Shown here: one piece after another, positions 20,030 through 33,374 of the stretch
Layout: each line of letters begins with the position of its first letter
Position numbering within the stretch: the stretch's first letter is position 1
From: Apostichopus japonicus
Taxonomy: Eukaryota > Echinodermata > Holothuroidea > Aspidochirotida > Stichopodidae
Assembly: GCF_037975245.1 (NCBI RefSeq)
Contig: NC_092576.1
Coordinates: 31,164,611-31,228,610 of the forward strand
Length of the DNA: 64,000 nt
Direction: 5' to 3'
The notes under the pieces: generated by a model
Seen by the model: only the letters and a program-made list of their open reading frames with translations
What the model was told of the DNA's origin: nothing
Database searches by the model: none
Program-made: the position numbers and the translations under genes

Positions 20030-23000
20030 TGTTTCAACAATCATGTACAGCTACATAGTAACCATAGCATGCCTATACAGTATGCCTCAACTATGTACAG
20101 TTACCTAGTAACCATAGCATGTATACAGTATGCCTCAACTATGTACAGCTACCTAGTAACCATAGCATGTATACAGTATGTCTCAACTATGTACATCTAC
20201 CTAGTAACCATAGCATGTATACAGTATGTCTCAACTATGTACATCTACCTAGTAACCATAGCATGCCTATACAGTATGCCTCAACTATGTACAGTTACCT
20301 AGTAACCATAGCATGTATACAGTATGCCTCAACTATGTACAGCTACCTAGTAACCATAGCATGTATACAGTATGTCTCAACTATGTACATCTACCTAGTA
20401 ACCATAGCATGTATACAGTATGTCTCAACTATGTACATCTACCTAGTAACCATAGCATGTATACAGTATGTCTCAACTATGTACATCTACCTAGTAACCA
20501 TAGCATGTATACAGTATGTTTCAACTATGTACAGCTACCTAGTAACCAGGGTTCGGTTTCTTCCGGAAGAAACCTATTTCTTCCGGGGACGTGGAAGAAA
20601 CTGGAAGAAACCTGTTTCTTCCGGGTTTCTTCCAGTTTCTTCCGGAAGAAACTGGAAGAAACCGGAAGAAACTGGAAGAAACTGTGAAAATTGGCATAAA
20701 CGCAGCACAACCCACATACATGATAAAGAGACAAATAGTTTACCACCATCTGACTGAAATGCATACCATTGAAACCATCAAAATATGATTTTTTTTTGTT
20801 TTGATTATAATTTTGGGTTGTTTTTCTACACCAAAAGATGTTGCTTATAGATCAAAATATGGAAGGACTACTTATCATCTCGCGATCCCCCCATCAACCA
20901 GAATTGCATAACTGGCCATACTGTATAGTATGAATGATTAACCTGGATTGGCCCATGCACTGAGGCTTCAGGAGTAGGATTGAAACCTATGGTCATAGTG
21001 GTCAATGTAATAGTAGTAATGAGTGTGCATTGTAGTAGGCCTACACTAGTTTCCAGGGAACAAGTTTTTAACTAAGAACTGGGCTATAATCAGGACCATT
21101 CTGGTCTGCAAAATATTGCTTGCCGATAGTTGTTCCCTGAATTGTCCAATGCTAGTAGCCTAGTACAATATTGTGTACAGTATATGTGGAAGCAGGTCTT
21201 GTGCTCCAAACCTAGATATAGACTACCTAGATGACACTATATTGCTTCTTGTCCATTTATTACATAGTTAGAAATCATTGCAGGTTGTTATGAAACTTTA
21301 TCAACAGTTTTTCCCCCAAAACTGAGTTTCTTCCATTTTGTCCGGAAGAAACTGGAAGAAACCTATTTCTTCCGAGTGGAAAAAACCGCGGTTTATTCCG
21401 CGGTTTTTTCCACCCCCGGAAGAAACCTGCGAACAATGCTAGTAACCATAGCATGTATACAGTATGTTTCAACTATGTACAGCTACCTAGTTACCATAGC
21501 ATTTATACAGTATGTCTCAACTATGTACAGTTACCTAGTAACCATAGCATGTATACAATATGTTTCAACTATGTACAGCTACCTAGTTACCATAGCATTT
21601 ATACAGTATGTTTCAACTATGTACAGCTACCTAGTTACCATAGCATTTATACAGTATGTCTCAACTATGTACAGCTACCTAGTAACCATAGCATATATAC
21701 AGTATGTCTCAACTATGTACAGCTACCTAGTAACCATAGCATGCCTACAGTATGTCTCAACTATGTACAGCTACCTAGTAACCATAGCATGCCTCTACTA
21801 TGTCTCAACTATGTACAGCTACCTAGTAACCATAGCATGCCTCTAGTATGTCTCAACAATGTACAGCTACCTAGTAACCATAGCATGCCTCTAGTATGTC
21901 TCAACTATGTACAGCTACCTAGTAACCATAGCATGCCTATAGTATGTTTCAACTATGTACAGCTACCTAGTAACCATAGCATGTATACAATATGTTTCAA
22001 CTATCATGTACAGCTACATAGTAACCATAGCATGCCTATACAGTATGCCTCAACTATGTACAGCTACCTAGTAACCATAGCATGTATACAGTATGTCTCA
22101 ACTATGTACAGTTACCTAGTAACCATAGCATGTATACAGTATGTCTCAACTATGTACAGTTACCTAGTAACCATAGCATGTAAACAGTATGTCTCAACTA
22201 TTAGAGCTACCTAGTAACCATAGCATGCCTCTAGTATGTCTCAACTATGTACAGCTACCTAGTAACCATAGCATGTATACAGTATGTCTCAACTATGTAC
22301 ATCTACCTAGTAACCATAGCATGTATACAATATGTTTCAACTATCATGTACAGCTACATAGTAACCATAGCATGCCTATACAGTATGCCTCAACTATGTA
22401 CAGCTACCTAGTAACCATAGCATGTATACAGTATGTCTCAACTATGTACAGTTACCTAGTAACCATAGCATGTATACAGTATGTCTCAACTATGTACAGT
22501 TACCTAGTAACCATAGCATGTATACAATATGTTTCAACTATGTACAGCTACCTAGTAACCATAGCATGTATACAGTATGTTTCAACTATGTACAGCTACC
22601 TAGTTACCATAGCATTTATACAGTATGTCTCAACTATGTACAGTTACCTAGTAACCATAGCATGTATACAATATGTTTCAACTATGTACAGCTACCTAGT
22701 TACCATAGCATTTATACAGTATGTCTCAACTATGTACAGCTACCTAGTAACCATAGCATGTATACAATATGTCTTAACTATGTACAGCTACCTAGTAACC
22801 ATAGCATATATACAGTATGTCTCAACTATGTACAGCTACCTAGTAACCATAGCATGCCTATTGTATGATTCAACTATGTACATCTACCTAGTAACCATAG
22901 CATGTATACAGTATGTTTCAACTATGTACAGTTACCTAGTAACCATAGCATGTATACAGTATGTCTCAACTATGTACAGTTACCTAGTAACCATAGCATG

Positions 23001-26000
23001 TATACAATATGTTTCAACTATGTACAGCTACCTAGTAACCATAGCATGTATACAGTATGTTTCAACTATGTACAGCTACCTAGTTACCATAGCATTTATA
23101 CAGTATGTCTCAACTATGTACAGTTACCTAGTAACCATAGCATGTATACAATATGTCTCAACTATGTACAGCTACCTAGTAACCATAGCATATATACAGT
23201 ATGTCTCAACTATGTACAGCTACCTAGTAACCATAGCATGCCTACAGTATGTCTCAACTATGTACAGCTACCTAGTAACCATAGCATGCCTCTACTATGT
23301 CTCAACTATGTACAGCTACCTAGTAACCATAGCATGCCTCTAGTATGTCTCAACTATGTACAGCTACCTAGTAACCATAGCATGCCTCTAGTATGTCTCA
23401 ACTATGTACAGCTACCTAGTAACCATAGTATGTATACAGTATGTCTCAACTATGTACAGCTACCTAGTAACCATAGCATGTAAACAGTATGTCTCAACTA
23501 TTAGAGCTACCTAGTAACCATAGCATGCCTCTACTATGTCTGAACTATGTACAGCTACCTAGTAACCATAGCATGTATACAGTATGTTTCAACTATGTAC
23601 AGCTACCTAGTAACCATAGCATGCCTCTAGTATGTCTCAACTATGTACAGCGACCTAGTAACCATAGCATGCCTCTATTATATCTCAACTATGTACAGCT
23701 ACCTAGTAACCATAGCATGTATACAGTATGTCTCAACTATGTACAGCTACCTAGTAATCATAGCATGCCTATAGTATGTCTCAACTATGTACAGCTACCT
23801 AGTTACCATAGCATGTATACAGTATGTTTCAACTATGTACAGCTACCTAGTAACCATAGCATGCCTACAGTATGTCTCAACTATGTACAGCTGCCTAGTA
23901 ACCATAGCATGTATACAGTATGTCTCAACTATGTACAGCTACCTAGTAACCATAGCATGCCTCTAGTATGTCTCAACTATGTACAGCTACCTAGTAACCA
24001 TAGCATGCCTCTAGTATGTCTCAACTTTGTACAGCTACATAGTAACCATAGCATGTATACAGTATGTCTCAACTATGTACAGCTTCATAGTAACCATAGC
24101 ATGTATACAGTATGTCTTAACTACGTACAGCTACCTAGTAACCATAGCATGCCTCTAGTATGTCTCAACTATGTACAGCTACCTAGTAACCATAGCATGT
24201 CTCTAGTACAGTAGGTCTCAATTGTGTACAGCTACCTAGTAACCATAGCATGCCTATAGTATGTTTCAACTATGTACAGCTACCTAGTAACCATAGCATG
24301 CCTATAGTATGTTTCAACTATGTACAGCTACATAGTAACCATAGCATGTATACTGTATGTCTCAACTATGTACAGCTACCTAGTAACCATAGCATGCCTC
24401 TAGTATGTCTCAACTATGTACATCTACCTAGTAACCATAGCATGCCTCTAGTATGCCTCAACTATGTACAGCTACCTAGTAACCATAGCATGCCTCTACT
24501 ATGTTTCAACTATGTACAGCTACCTAGTAACCATAGCATGCCTATAGTATGTCTCAACTATGTACAGCTACCTAGTAACCATAGCATGCCTCTAGTATGT
24601 CTCAACTATGTACAGCTACCTAGTAACCATAGCATGCCTATAGTATGTCTGAACTATGTACAGCTACCTAGTAACCATAGCATGTATACAGTATGTCTCA
24701 ACTATGTACAGCTGCCTAGTAACCATAGCATGCCTCTAGTATGTCTCAACTATGTACAGCTACCTAGTAACCATAGCATGTATACAGTATGTTTCAACTA
24801 TGTACAGCTAACTAGTAACCATAGCATGCCTCTAGTATGTCTCAACTATGTACAGCTACCTAGTAACCATAGCATGCCTCTATTGTATCTCAACTATGTA
24901 CAGCTACCTAGTAACCATAGCATGTATACAGTATGTCTCAGCTATGTACAGCTACCTAGCAATCATAGCATGCCTCTAGTATGTCTCAACTATGTACAGC
25001 TACCTAGTAACCATCGCATGTATACAGTATGTCTCAACTATGTACATCTACCTAGTAACCATAGCATGTATACAATATGTTTCAACTATCATGTACAGCT
25101 ACATAGTAACCATAGCATGCCTATACAGTATGCCTCAACTATGTACAGCTACCTAGTAACCATAGCATGTATACAGTATGTCTCAACTATGTACAGCTAC
25201 CTAGTAATCATAGCATGCCTATAGTATGTCTCAACTATGTACAGCTACCTAGTTACCATAGCATGTATACAGTATGTTTCAACTATGTACAGCTACCTAG
25301 TAACCATAGCATGCCTCTAGTATGTCTCAACTATGTACAGCTACCTAGTAACCATAGCATGTATACAGTATGTCTCAACTATGTACAGCTACCTAGTAAC
25401 CATAGCATGCCTCTAGTATGTCTCAACTATGTACAGCTACCTAGTAACCATAGCATGCCTCAAGTATGTCTCAACTATGTACAGCTACCTAGTAACCATA
25501 GCATGCCTATAGTATGTTTCAACTATGTACAGCTACCTAGTAACCATAGCATGTATACAATATGTTTCAACTATCATGTACAGCTACATAGTAACCATAG
25601 CATGCCTATACAGTATGCCTCAACTATGTACAGCTACCTAGTAACCATAGCATGTATACAGTATGTCTCAACTATGTACAGTTACCTAGTAACCATAGCA
25701 TGTATACAGTATGTCTCAACTATGTACAGTTACCTAGTAACCATAGCATGTAAACAGTATGTCTCAACTATTAGAGCTACCTAGTAACCATAGCATGCCT
25801 CTAGTATGTCTCAACTATGTACAGCTACCTAGTAACCATAGCATGTATACAGTATGTCTCAACTATGTACATCTACCTAGTAACCATAGCATGTATACAA
25901 TATGTTTCAACTATCATGTACAGCTACATAGTAACCATAGCATGCCTATACAGTATGCCTCAACTATGTACAGCTACCTAGTAACCATAGCATGTATACA

Positions 26001-27880
26001 GTATGTTTCAACTATGTACAGCTACCTAGTTACCATAGCATTTATACAGTATGTCTCAACTATGTACAGTTACCTAGTAACCATAGCATGTATACAATAT
26101 GTCTCAACTATGTACAGCTACCTAGTAACCATAGCATATATACAGTATGTCTCAACTATGTACAGCTACCTAGTAACCATAGCATGCCTACAGTATGTCT
26201 CAACTATGTACAGCTACCTAGTAACCATAGCATGCCTCTACTATGTCTCAACTATGTACAGCTACCTAGTAACCATAGCATGCCTCTAGTATGTCTGAAC
26301 TATGTACAGCTACCTAGTAACCATAGCATGCCTCTAGTATGTCTGAACTATGTACAGCTACCTAGTAACCATAGTATGTATACAGTATGTCTCAACTATG
26401 TACAGCTACCTAGTAACCATAGCATGTAAACAGTATGTCTCAACTATGTACAGCTACCTAGTAACCATAGCATGCCTCTAGTATGTCTGAACTATGTACA
26501 GCTACCTAGTAACCATAGCATGTATACAGTATGTTTCAACTATGTACAGCTACCTAGTAACCATAGCATGCCTCTAGTATGTCTCAACTATGTACAGCTA
26601 CCTAGTAACCATAGCATGCCTCTATTATATCTCAACTATGTACAGCTACCTAGTAACCATAGCATGTATACAGTATGTATCAACTATGTACAGCTACCTA
26701 GTAATCATAGCATGCCTATAGTATGTCTCAACTATGTACAGCTACCTAGTTACCATAGCATGTATACAGTATGTTTCAACTATGTACAGCTACCTAGTAA
26801 CCATAGCATGCCTCTAGTATGTCTCAACTATGTACAGCTACCTAGTAACCATAGCATGTATACAGTATGTCTCAACTATGTACAGCTACCTAGTAACCAT
26901 AGCATGCCTCTAGTATGTCTCAACTATGTACAGCTACCTAGTAACCATAGCATGCCTCTAGTATGTCTCAACTATGTACAGCTACATAGTAACCATAGCA
27001 TGTATACAGTATGTCTCAACTATGTACAGCTTCATAGTAACCATAGCATGTATACAGTATGTCTTAACTACGTACAGCTACCTAGTAACCATAGCATGCC
27101 TCTAGTATGTCTCAACTATGTACAGCTACCTAGTAACCATAGCATGCCTCTAGTACAGTAAGTCTCAATTGTGTACAGCTACCTAGTAACCATAGCATGC
27201 CTCTAGTATGTCTACTATGTACAGCTACCTAGTAACCATAGCATGCCTCTAGTATGCCTCAACTATGTACAGCTACCTAGTAACCATAGCATGCCTATAG
27301 TATGTCTCAACTATGTACAGCTACCTAGTAACCATAGCATGCCTATAGTATGTTTCAACTATGTACAGCTACCTAGTAACCATAGCATGCCTATAGTATG
27401 TTTCAACTATGTACAGCTACCTAGTAACCATAGCATGCCTCTACTATGTTTCAACTATGTACAGCTACCTAGTAACCATAGCATGTATACTGTATGTCTC
27501 AACTATGTACAGCTACCTAGTAACCATAGCATGCCTATAGTATGTCTCAACTATGCACAGCTACCTAGTAACCATAGCATGCCTCTAGTATGTCTCAACT
27601 ATGTACAGCTACCTAGTAACCATAGGATGCCTATAGTATGTCTGAACTATGTACAGCTACCTAGTAACCATAGCATGTATACAGTATGTCTCAACTATGT
27701 ACAGCTACCTAGTAACCATAGCATGCCTCTAGTATGTCTCAACTATGTACAGCTACCTAGTAACCATAGCATGTATACAGTATGTTTCAACTACGTACAG
27801 TACTGTTCCCTGGTCTCTAGATATGCACATTGTATACAATATGTTTCAACTATCATGTACAGCTACCTAGTAACCATAGC
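20030..27880. repeat. 48-bp satellite, about 145 copies
   Basis: A 48-bp unit with invariant core CTACCTAGTAACCATAGCAT and ACTATGTACAG, and a variable middle (GTATACAGTATGT, GCCTCTAGTATGT, GCCTATAGTATGT). The period is a multiple of three, so two frames stay open for hundreds of codons. These are not proteins. Longer blocks are themselves duplicated: 21900-22435 equals 25470-26005 (offset 3570), and 23560-24240 matches 26500-27190. Rare variants such as TTAGAGC recur at 22201, 23501 and 25771, showing higher-order structure. An 890-bp element interrupts it. Confidence 0.96.
20549..21438. mobile_element. Foldback-type element inserted in the 48-bp satellite
   Basis: 890 bp between two copies of CTAGTAACCA (20539-20548 and 21439-21448). 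This is a perfect 10-bp duplication if the two flanking satellite units are read as one. Both ends carry GTTTCTTCC/GGAAGAAAC repeats facing in and out; left end GTTCGGTTTCTTCCGG, right end reversed GTTCGCAGGTTTCTTCCGG. Near the right end is a 16-bp perfect hairpin, GTGGAAAAAACCGCGG (21377-21392) with its complement at 21399-21414. No transposase seen. A MuDR-like or Foldback-like MITE is the best guess from duplication length. Confidence 0.75.
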
Positions 27881-28060
27881 ATGCCTAGAGTATGCACACA
27901 GTATGTATGTCTAAAGATCCTGTTTATATTATACTGTATGCAATTGATGAAGTTTACCGTGCATTGATATGCACACAGAACGTATGTCTAAAGATCCTGT
28001 TTATATTATACTGTAGGCACTTGATGAAGTTTACAGTGCATTAATATACAGAGTATGTGT
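27881..28060. repeat. Tandem duplication of about 80 bp
   Basis: Two copies starting near 27893 and 27970, sharing GTATGTCTAAAGATCCTG, TTTATATTATACTGTA and TTGATGAAGTTTAC. Confidence 0.8.
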
Positions 28061-29482
28061 GTATATATATTGTGCAGTACAGGTACCACACCGCAATTAG
28101 AGTACTGAACAGCCGCTGGAAAAGTTATTTGTCGGGAAAAAGTTTGGTTAAATGTTGATATTACTCCGAGCGAGCAGATGGAAGGGTTAGGGTGCACTAT
28201 ATGGTAAACTAGTTCCTCTTCTAGCTCAAAATATAAATAGTCGTAACATAGAAATTTGCAAGTACCATGACAGGCCAAGATCTCAGCTATCATGTGGTGG
28301 GATAGGATATATGCCAGTTGAAAACTTCTATCTATGCTTTGGTGGGTCTTGAATGTGATGAGTTTAGTGTGTAAGTCAATGGAACAATTAATTGTGGTGT
28401 GACACCTACAATATGTTCCAGGCACTTTGGTGGTAGAACAAAGAGGGAGGTAGACCAGAATAGGCCAGTAATTGGAGGGCACTGCTCGGATAAAAAAGCT
28501 GAAACACCAAGTGCTCTAGAAACAGCAAAGGAAGAGTGCAGAAGCTATGAGAAGTTTAAAGGGATCTGTGTAGTGAAGAAAATTGATGAATTAATTCAAT
28601 ATCTCACCAATAGTAATGTAGCAACCTAGGGCAGTGTATTTGTGACTAGAGCACAATATATTAATTAACTAACTACAGGATCATCTGAAACTATATCTTA
28701 GGTGACTCATGTTATGATTCCTTTAGGCCAAGTGTGTGGGCAACGGTTTTGAATGAATGGGCCAGATATAAGGAGTGAACAATTGACTGGGCCCCACTTA
28801 ACCTACGACCTGCTGTTGAATTCAAACCTTTGATTCCGAGGAATATCAAGCAATAGGTGTGTGTACTTAATCTCTATTCACAAAAACATAATGTCAATAC
28901 AGTACAGTTGATAATTAATGGAGATAATAGGCCTACCTGACAGTATCATTATTGCCGATAAATTCTAAGCAGTTAGTTTGTCTTTTGTGATGATGTAAAA
29001 TAGATTGATATTTTCCTTTTCTTGAGACATCTCACAGGCCCAAAAAAATGATGAAGGCTAATTGCATGGGTTATGATATTTATGCAGCCCCCAACAACAC
29101 AACCAACCGGCATTTTCTCTCGGATATTTTACAACATGTTGTTAAACAAACTTGAAATTTCTAGCAACATAGCTTAATACAGTGGTTTTTCTCTCAGTGT
29201 AAATGTGCGTGTATGTGAGACGGTATGATTATCGCACATCCGGTACGTGCCTGGGCTTGGTACTTGGGTTCCTAACATGACGTCATCATTGTCTTGTTTT
29301 GAAATCGCATTTCCATATATCTACTTTCGGTTGCGAATACTAAAACGTTAATTTCTAATTAGTCCTTGAGGTTTTCAAGGTGATGAGGATAGTTTTGAAC
29401 ATAGATTTTCTCATAGATTCAGAGGAAGTTACTCTCGATTAGTTGGATTTTTCTTGTCATGGCCTCTTTAAGCTAATCATAC
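28061..29482. other. No confirmed gene; one weak ORF
   Basis: A plus-strand ORF at about 28423-28629 has plausible protein composition (ETAKEECRSYEKFKGICVV, then KKIDELIQYL) and could be the end of a coding exon after TTCCAG. I do not recognise it. About 28310-28390 is a partial copy of the 6.3 kb / 34.4 kb repeat. Confidence 0.3.
29278..29285. promoter_or_regulatory. CRE-like motif
   Basis: A single perfect TGACGTCA with CCGG-containing, somewhat more CpG-rich flanks (29220-29340). It is a candidate promoter site, possibly for the unlocated SPCS1 first exon on the minus strand. Position alone is weak support. Confidence 0.2.
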
Positions 29483-29700
29483 TACTGTACCCTAGAATCC
29501 TGTTTCTGGAACTGTGTCCTTGGTGACTCATGTTAGGATTCCCTTACACATACTACCCTAGAATCCTGTTCCCGGAACTGTGTCCTTGGTGACTCATGTT
29601 ATGATTCCTTTGGGCAGTAGACATACTCTAGTATCCTGTGTCTCAAACTATATTATTGATGACTCATGTTAGGGATTCCCCTAGGTCAGACATGATCCAG
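29483..29700. repeat. 66-70-bp tandem repeat, three copies
   Basis: GACTCATGTTA recurs at 29525, 29591 and 29661 within units sharing CTAGAATCCTGT and CCTTGGTGACTCATG. A related lone copy is near 28702. Confidence 0.75.
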
Positions 29701-30574
29701 AAATTTGTCTGGCCAAAGGCCAAAGAAATTACACAATAATTAGTGTTTGCGCAGGTTATCTGGGTACCCGCCTGATGCGATACTACCCGGTTCCTAATTA
29801 ATTACCCGAATCCTACGCAAAGTATGATTTTTAAAGAAAAAAAATTGGGCAAACAGACAGTTACAGTAGGCAGATTTCCCATTGACTTAGTGTGGTGTTA
29901 GGCTACCATGTGGCCAAAGAAATAACACAATAATGAAAAATTTCTGTGATCTAACTCTACAGTTTGGTTTAATGCTTGGAAAGGGTGGATCTCGAACAAT
30001 TAATGTGCTAACTGGTCGCCCCCCACCCCCCTGTGATGTGAAGTTACATAATATATCCTACATGGTTCAAGCAGTTGAAATGACATAATAATTTATTAAT
30101 AGCACATTCCTATTTTAACATTTTCTGTATAATAGAGACTGAATTTTTTCCATATCTGACTCCCAGCATATGCATAGCATTCATGGGGTAGACTCAGGAT
30201 TTTAACAAGAGCCCAACGGGCACGTATGATTCGTAAATTCGTAAATTGAATGCATGATTATGCCCACATGTACCAGTTATTACCCAACAACTGTATTCCA
30301 AGTTTGGATACAATCCCAGTTAAGCTTGTGGAGTTATTGCAAATTTTATAAAATTTTGGATCCTCCCTAAAACATTGGGCCATATAAAAATTTTCACCTA
30401 AATGGTCCCAAAGTTATTTGGCCTGAATAACTGGCTCAAAAATATATATATTTGCCCCCAAAATTTGAACCCCTAAAAAATAAACCCAAATGAACATAAA
30501 AAATATTTGGACTCATAATCTTAATTATGGAGGGATTGTTGCATTTAAAAAACCACATGAAAACCACATGTCAT
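29701..30574. other. No gene seen
   Basis: AT-rich unique sequence with no exon, RNA or repeat recognised. Confidence 0.5.
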
Positions 30575-33374
30575 CATGTTAAACGATTGATAAGAAAGAT
30601 TAATTGCCTATACTAAATATAAACACTAAATCAATATACTTATGAACCACTTTGGCTGTTTCACCGTAGGTGAAAACTGGAAAGTGAAAACAATAACATT
30701 AGGCTTTGCTCATTGTGATTTCTACGTACATTAGGCTAGTCTGGCTGAAGATCGGTTGGGCTTCAGAACTGTTAAGTTTGAAAATGCGCCCAAGATTTTA
30801 CAAATGGCATAAAATGATGAAATACAGGCTCAAAATACTCCTAGAAATCACTAAACACGTTTGGCGACAGTCCTCAGTAGTTCTACTGCATTACAGTATT
30901 TTGTGATTAAGCAAACATTCTTCCGCATATTTTTGCGAAAACCCCGAAGTAACTTTTTTCCCATACCGCATGTACCATACGTCCATACTTGCTAACAGTA
31001 ACTCAACTCCTTACCGCAACCGACTAAAAGCAAGTCTGATTTCCAGTGACACCCGCGACAAAGTCAATGGGACTTTAGTGTGTGATTTCTCCCACATGTA
31101 GTTAGGTCAATGGAGAAGCGCCATTGACTTACTGTGTATGATCGTTTGAAACAACGTTCGTTCTATCGGAAGTTTTAACGCACAGATGGTAATCATTGAA
31201 AACTTGAAGCAAACGTTCGGGATTGCTTTATTTTTCATAATAAAACAAAACTGTTAGCAAACTGCTTATCCACTAAAGAGCCTGTGAAAGAATATGTTTT
31301 AAGTAATGTGGCGTTACATTTCGATCCTGCTAGGATCGAAACATCACGCCAACTTACTCTTACTTCTTAGGCCTACACATTATTTTTCATATCAGATTAT
31401 ACATTTCGATATCAGCTAACGAAATAACGAATATTTTATTTACGTGCGAGATACTTTTTACTTTATTTACGTTTGAGTTGCAACACTGATAATGGTTTCA
31501 ATAGCAGTTGTAAAAGCTGTCCCTAACTTTTTCGTTTTTCATTTCTTAGCCAATGGCTACTATTTTCCCCTTCTGTAGTCTGGACAGCACTGTCATTAAC
31601 TGTGCTGTGGCGGGATTGCAATATTGCAACTCCTCGTTATAATCGTACATTGCCCTATGTATGAATAACAGTGTTCTTTACTTGCTCCATTAATCTTTAC
31701 TGTGAAAAGTTTAGTCGTTCACATTTACATCTTTGATTGTATTGGCCTAGAAGTTGGTAATCATGCATAGCACTAAATCATACATTAGACCAGTTCCACA
31801 AAAATTTTGAAATAATCGGTAATCGGTAACGAAGTGATTATTCGCAGGGCAGCCCGGCGAATAACATACACAGAAACCTTATTCGCAGGGCTGTGAAGAT
31901 TTTGAAAATAGGTGTATTATTGGCTTTCAATGACATCATTTTTTATGTGACTTCATTCATTTGGCCTCAACCCCGAAGTTCTTTCATTTCTTTCAGTTTC
32001 AAAATCAGATTCACCGTCTTTGCCGGATTTTTTTGATGGAGAAATGTTCCTGCTACATTTTAAATGTCATGAATTATTAGAAAAATATTGTTTTTGAACA
32101 GACTGACATAAGAAGAACTTCATTGCATTTGCATTAAATTTACGATTCAGCCCTAGGGGCCTAGGCCCTAAGTCTGTAAGTTCTAACGTAGGTAGCCTAG
32201 CCTAAAATACATGTCGTAAGCGCTACTGTTGAGCTAGGCTAAATCGACTAACCAATGGTAAGCCACTGCCTAGGCATGCTAACGTTAGGTGTAGGCAGTG
32301 ATTAAGAATATGAAAGGAACAGTTGGCCCCAAGAAACTGGCTCATTAGGAATTTTCTTGGGTCCCCATACTGATATCAATTTCAAAATGTGTATGAAGCA
32401 ATTTAAGCCAATTTCAGGGACATCAAATATCATATGTTAAGGGTCGCAGATTTATGAGATGCAAAAAGGGCTTCTGAAAAGTCAATTTTGGGGTCCTCAA
32501 TTATGCTGATCTATATGGCCCCATAATGTGAAATATAGGTTCTACTTAAGCCGTATTTGAGGGGCTTGAAAGGCCGGTTTGCTATTATACCAGTCAGTTT
32601 AGGGGCCTTGAAAATGCCAACCTTTTGGGCCCAAATAGTGTTAGCCACTTCATAAGCTAATTTTTGGCACCCTAGCAGTTCAATTTTAAAAGCTTATTGT
32701 AAGGGAGCTTACCTTGGGATTCCCCAAAAGCTGACATTGCCTAAAAGCCAATATGGTCAAGGGTGTGAAACTCCCCTCCCCCCCCACACCTTTACATGCA
32801 AATGAGCAGTCACTCTGCAAAAACAAAGGTGAAAATGAGGGATGACATATTTTATGTTGGCGGTATAATGCTAGACTGGTTCAATCTTAAGGCCCTAGGC
32901 TCCCAAAACCAATCCTAGCAGCATTAAGATAGGACTCACGAAGGCCAATAAATTCCCCAAAATATAGGGGGTCCCAATTAAGACTCTCCAAAAGCCAGCT
33001 GGTGCCCAAAAAGCAAACTCGAATAGCCCCAAAAGTTACTGAGCCTGTTCACCCAGTCGAAGACTGCCCTGTGAATAAGGTGTATGTGTCTGGCTATTCG
33101 CAGGGCAGCCCTGCAAATAAGATGCTTATGTCCGGCTATTCGCAGGGCTGCCCTGTGAATAAGGTGTATGTGTCTGGCTATTCGCAGGGCTGCCTTGCGA
33201 ATAAGATGTTTGTGTCTGGCTATTCGCAGGGCTGCCCTGTGAATAAGATGTTTGTGTCTGGCTATTCGCAGGGCTGCCCTGCGAATAAGCCCCACCAATC
33301 GGTAAGCGGCCGATTGTCACAGGAATTAATCGGTAATTGGTAAAACCGATTGTCATACAATCGGTCGAACACTA
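30575..33374 (+). mobile_element. Dispersed TIR-ended element, copy 1 (left end missing)
   Basis: About 31055-31690 is closely similar, same strand, to 56825-57433, including a central hairpin. 30575-30625 matches 56775-56820, with roughly 430 bp extra in this copy. The right end ACAATCGGTCGAACACT at about 33357-33373 is the inverse of the start of copy 2 (AGTGTTCGACCGAT at 56369). Together the two copies suggest an element of about 2.7 kb without a recognisable transposase. Confidence 0.6.
33059..33290. repeat. 42-bp minisatellite with palindromic units
   Basis: Five to six copies of a 42-bp unit. Each contains the near-perfect palindrome TATTCGCAGGGC-n-GCCCTGCGAATA. Both strands are open because the unit is a multiple of three. 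A lone related copy lies at about 31850-31900. Confidence 0.9.

Noticed and set aside
20549-21438. Heat-shock element cluster from GAA/TTC repeats
   Set aside because: The modules lie within a transposon-like insertion at both ends and are better explained as its terminal repeats.
20030-27880. CRISPR array
   Set aside because: There are no unique spacers of constant length. The variable parts are a few recurring variants of the same sequence, and the context is an animal genome.
20018-27914. Many long ORFs of 16-residue repeats in the 48-bp array
   Set aside because: They result from a period divisible by three. Two frames are open at once, edges are arbitrary, and start codons sit inside every unit.
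33002-33356. Opposite-strand proteins of about 76-113 residues
   Set aside because: They come from the palindromic 42-bp minisatellite, with all frames kept open by the period.
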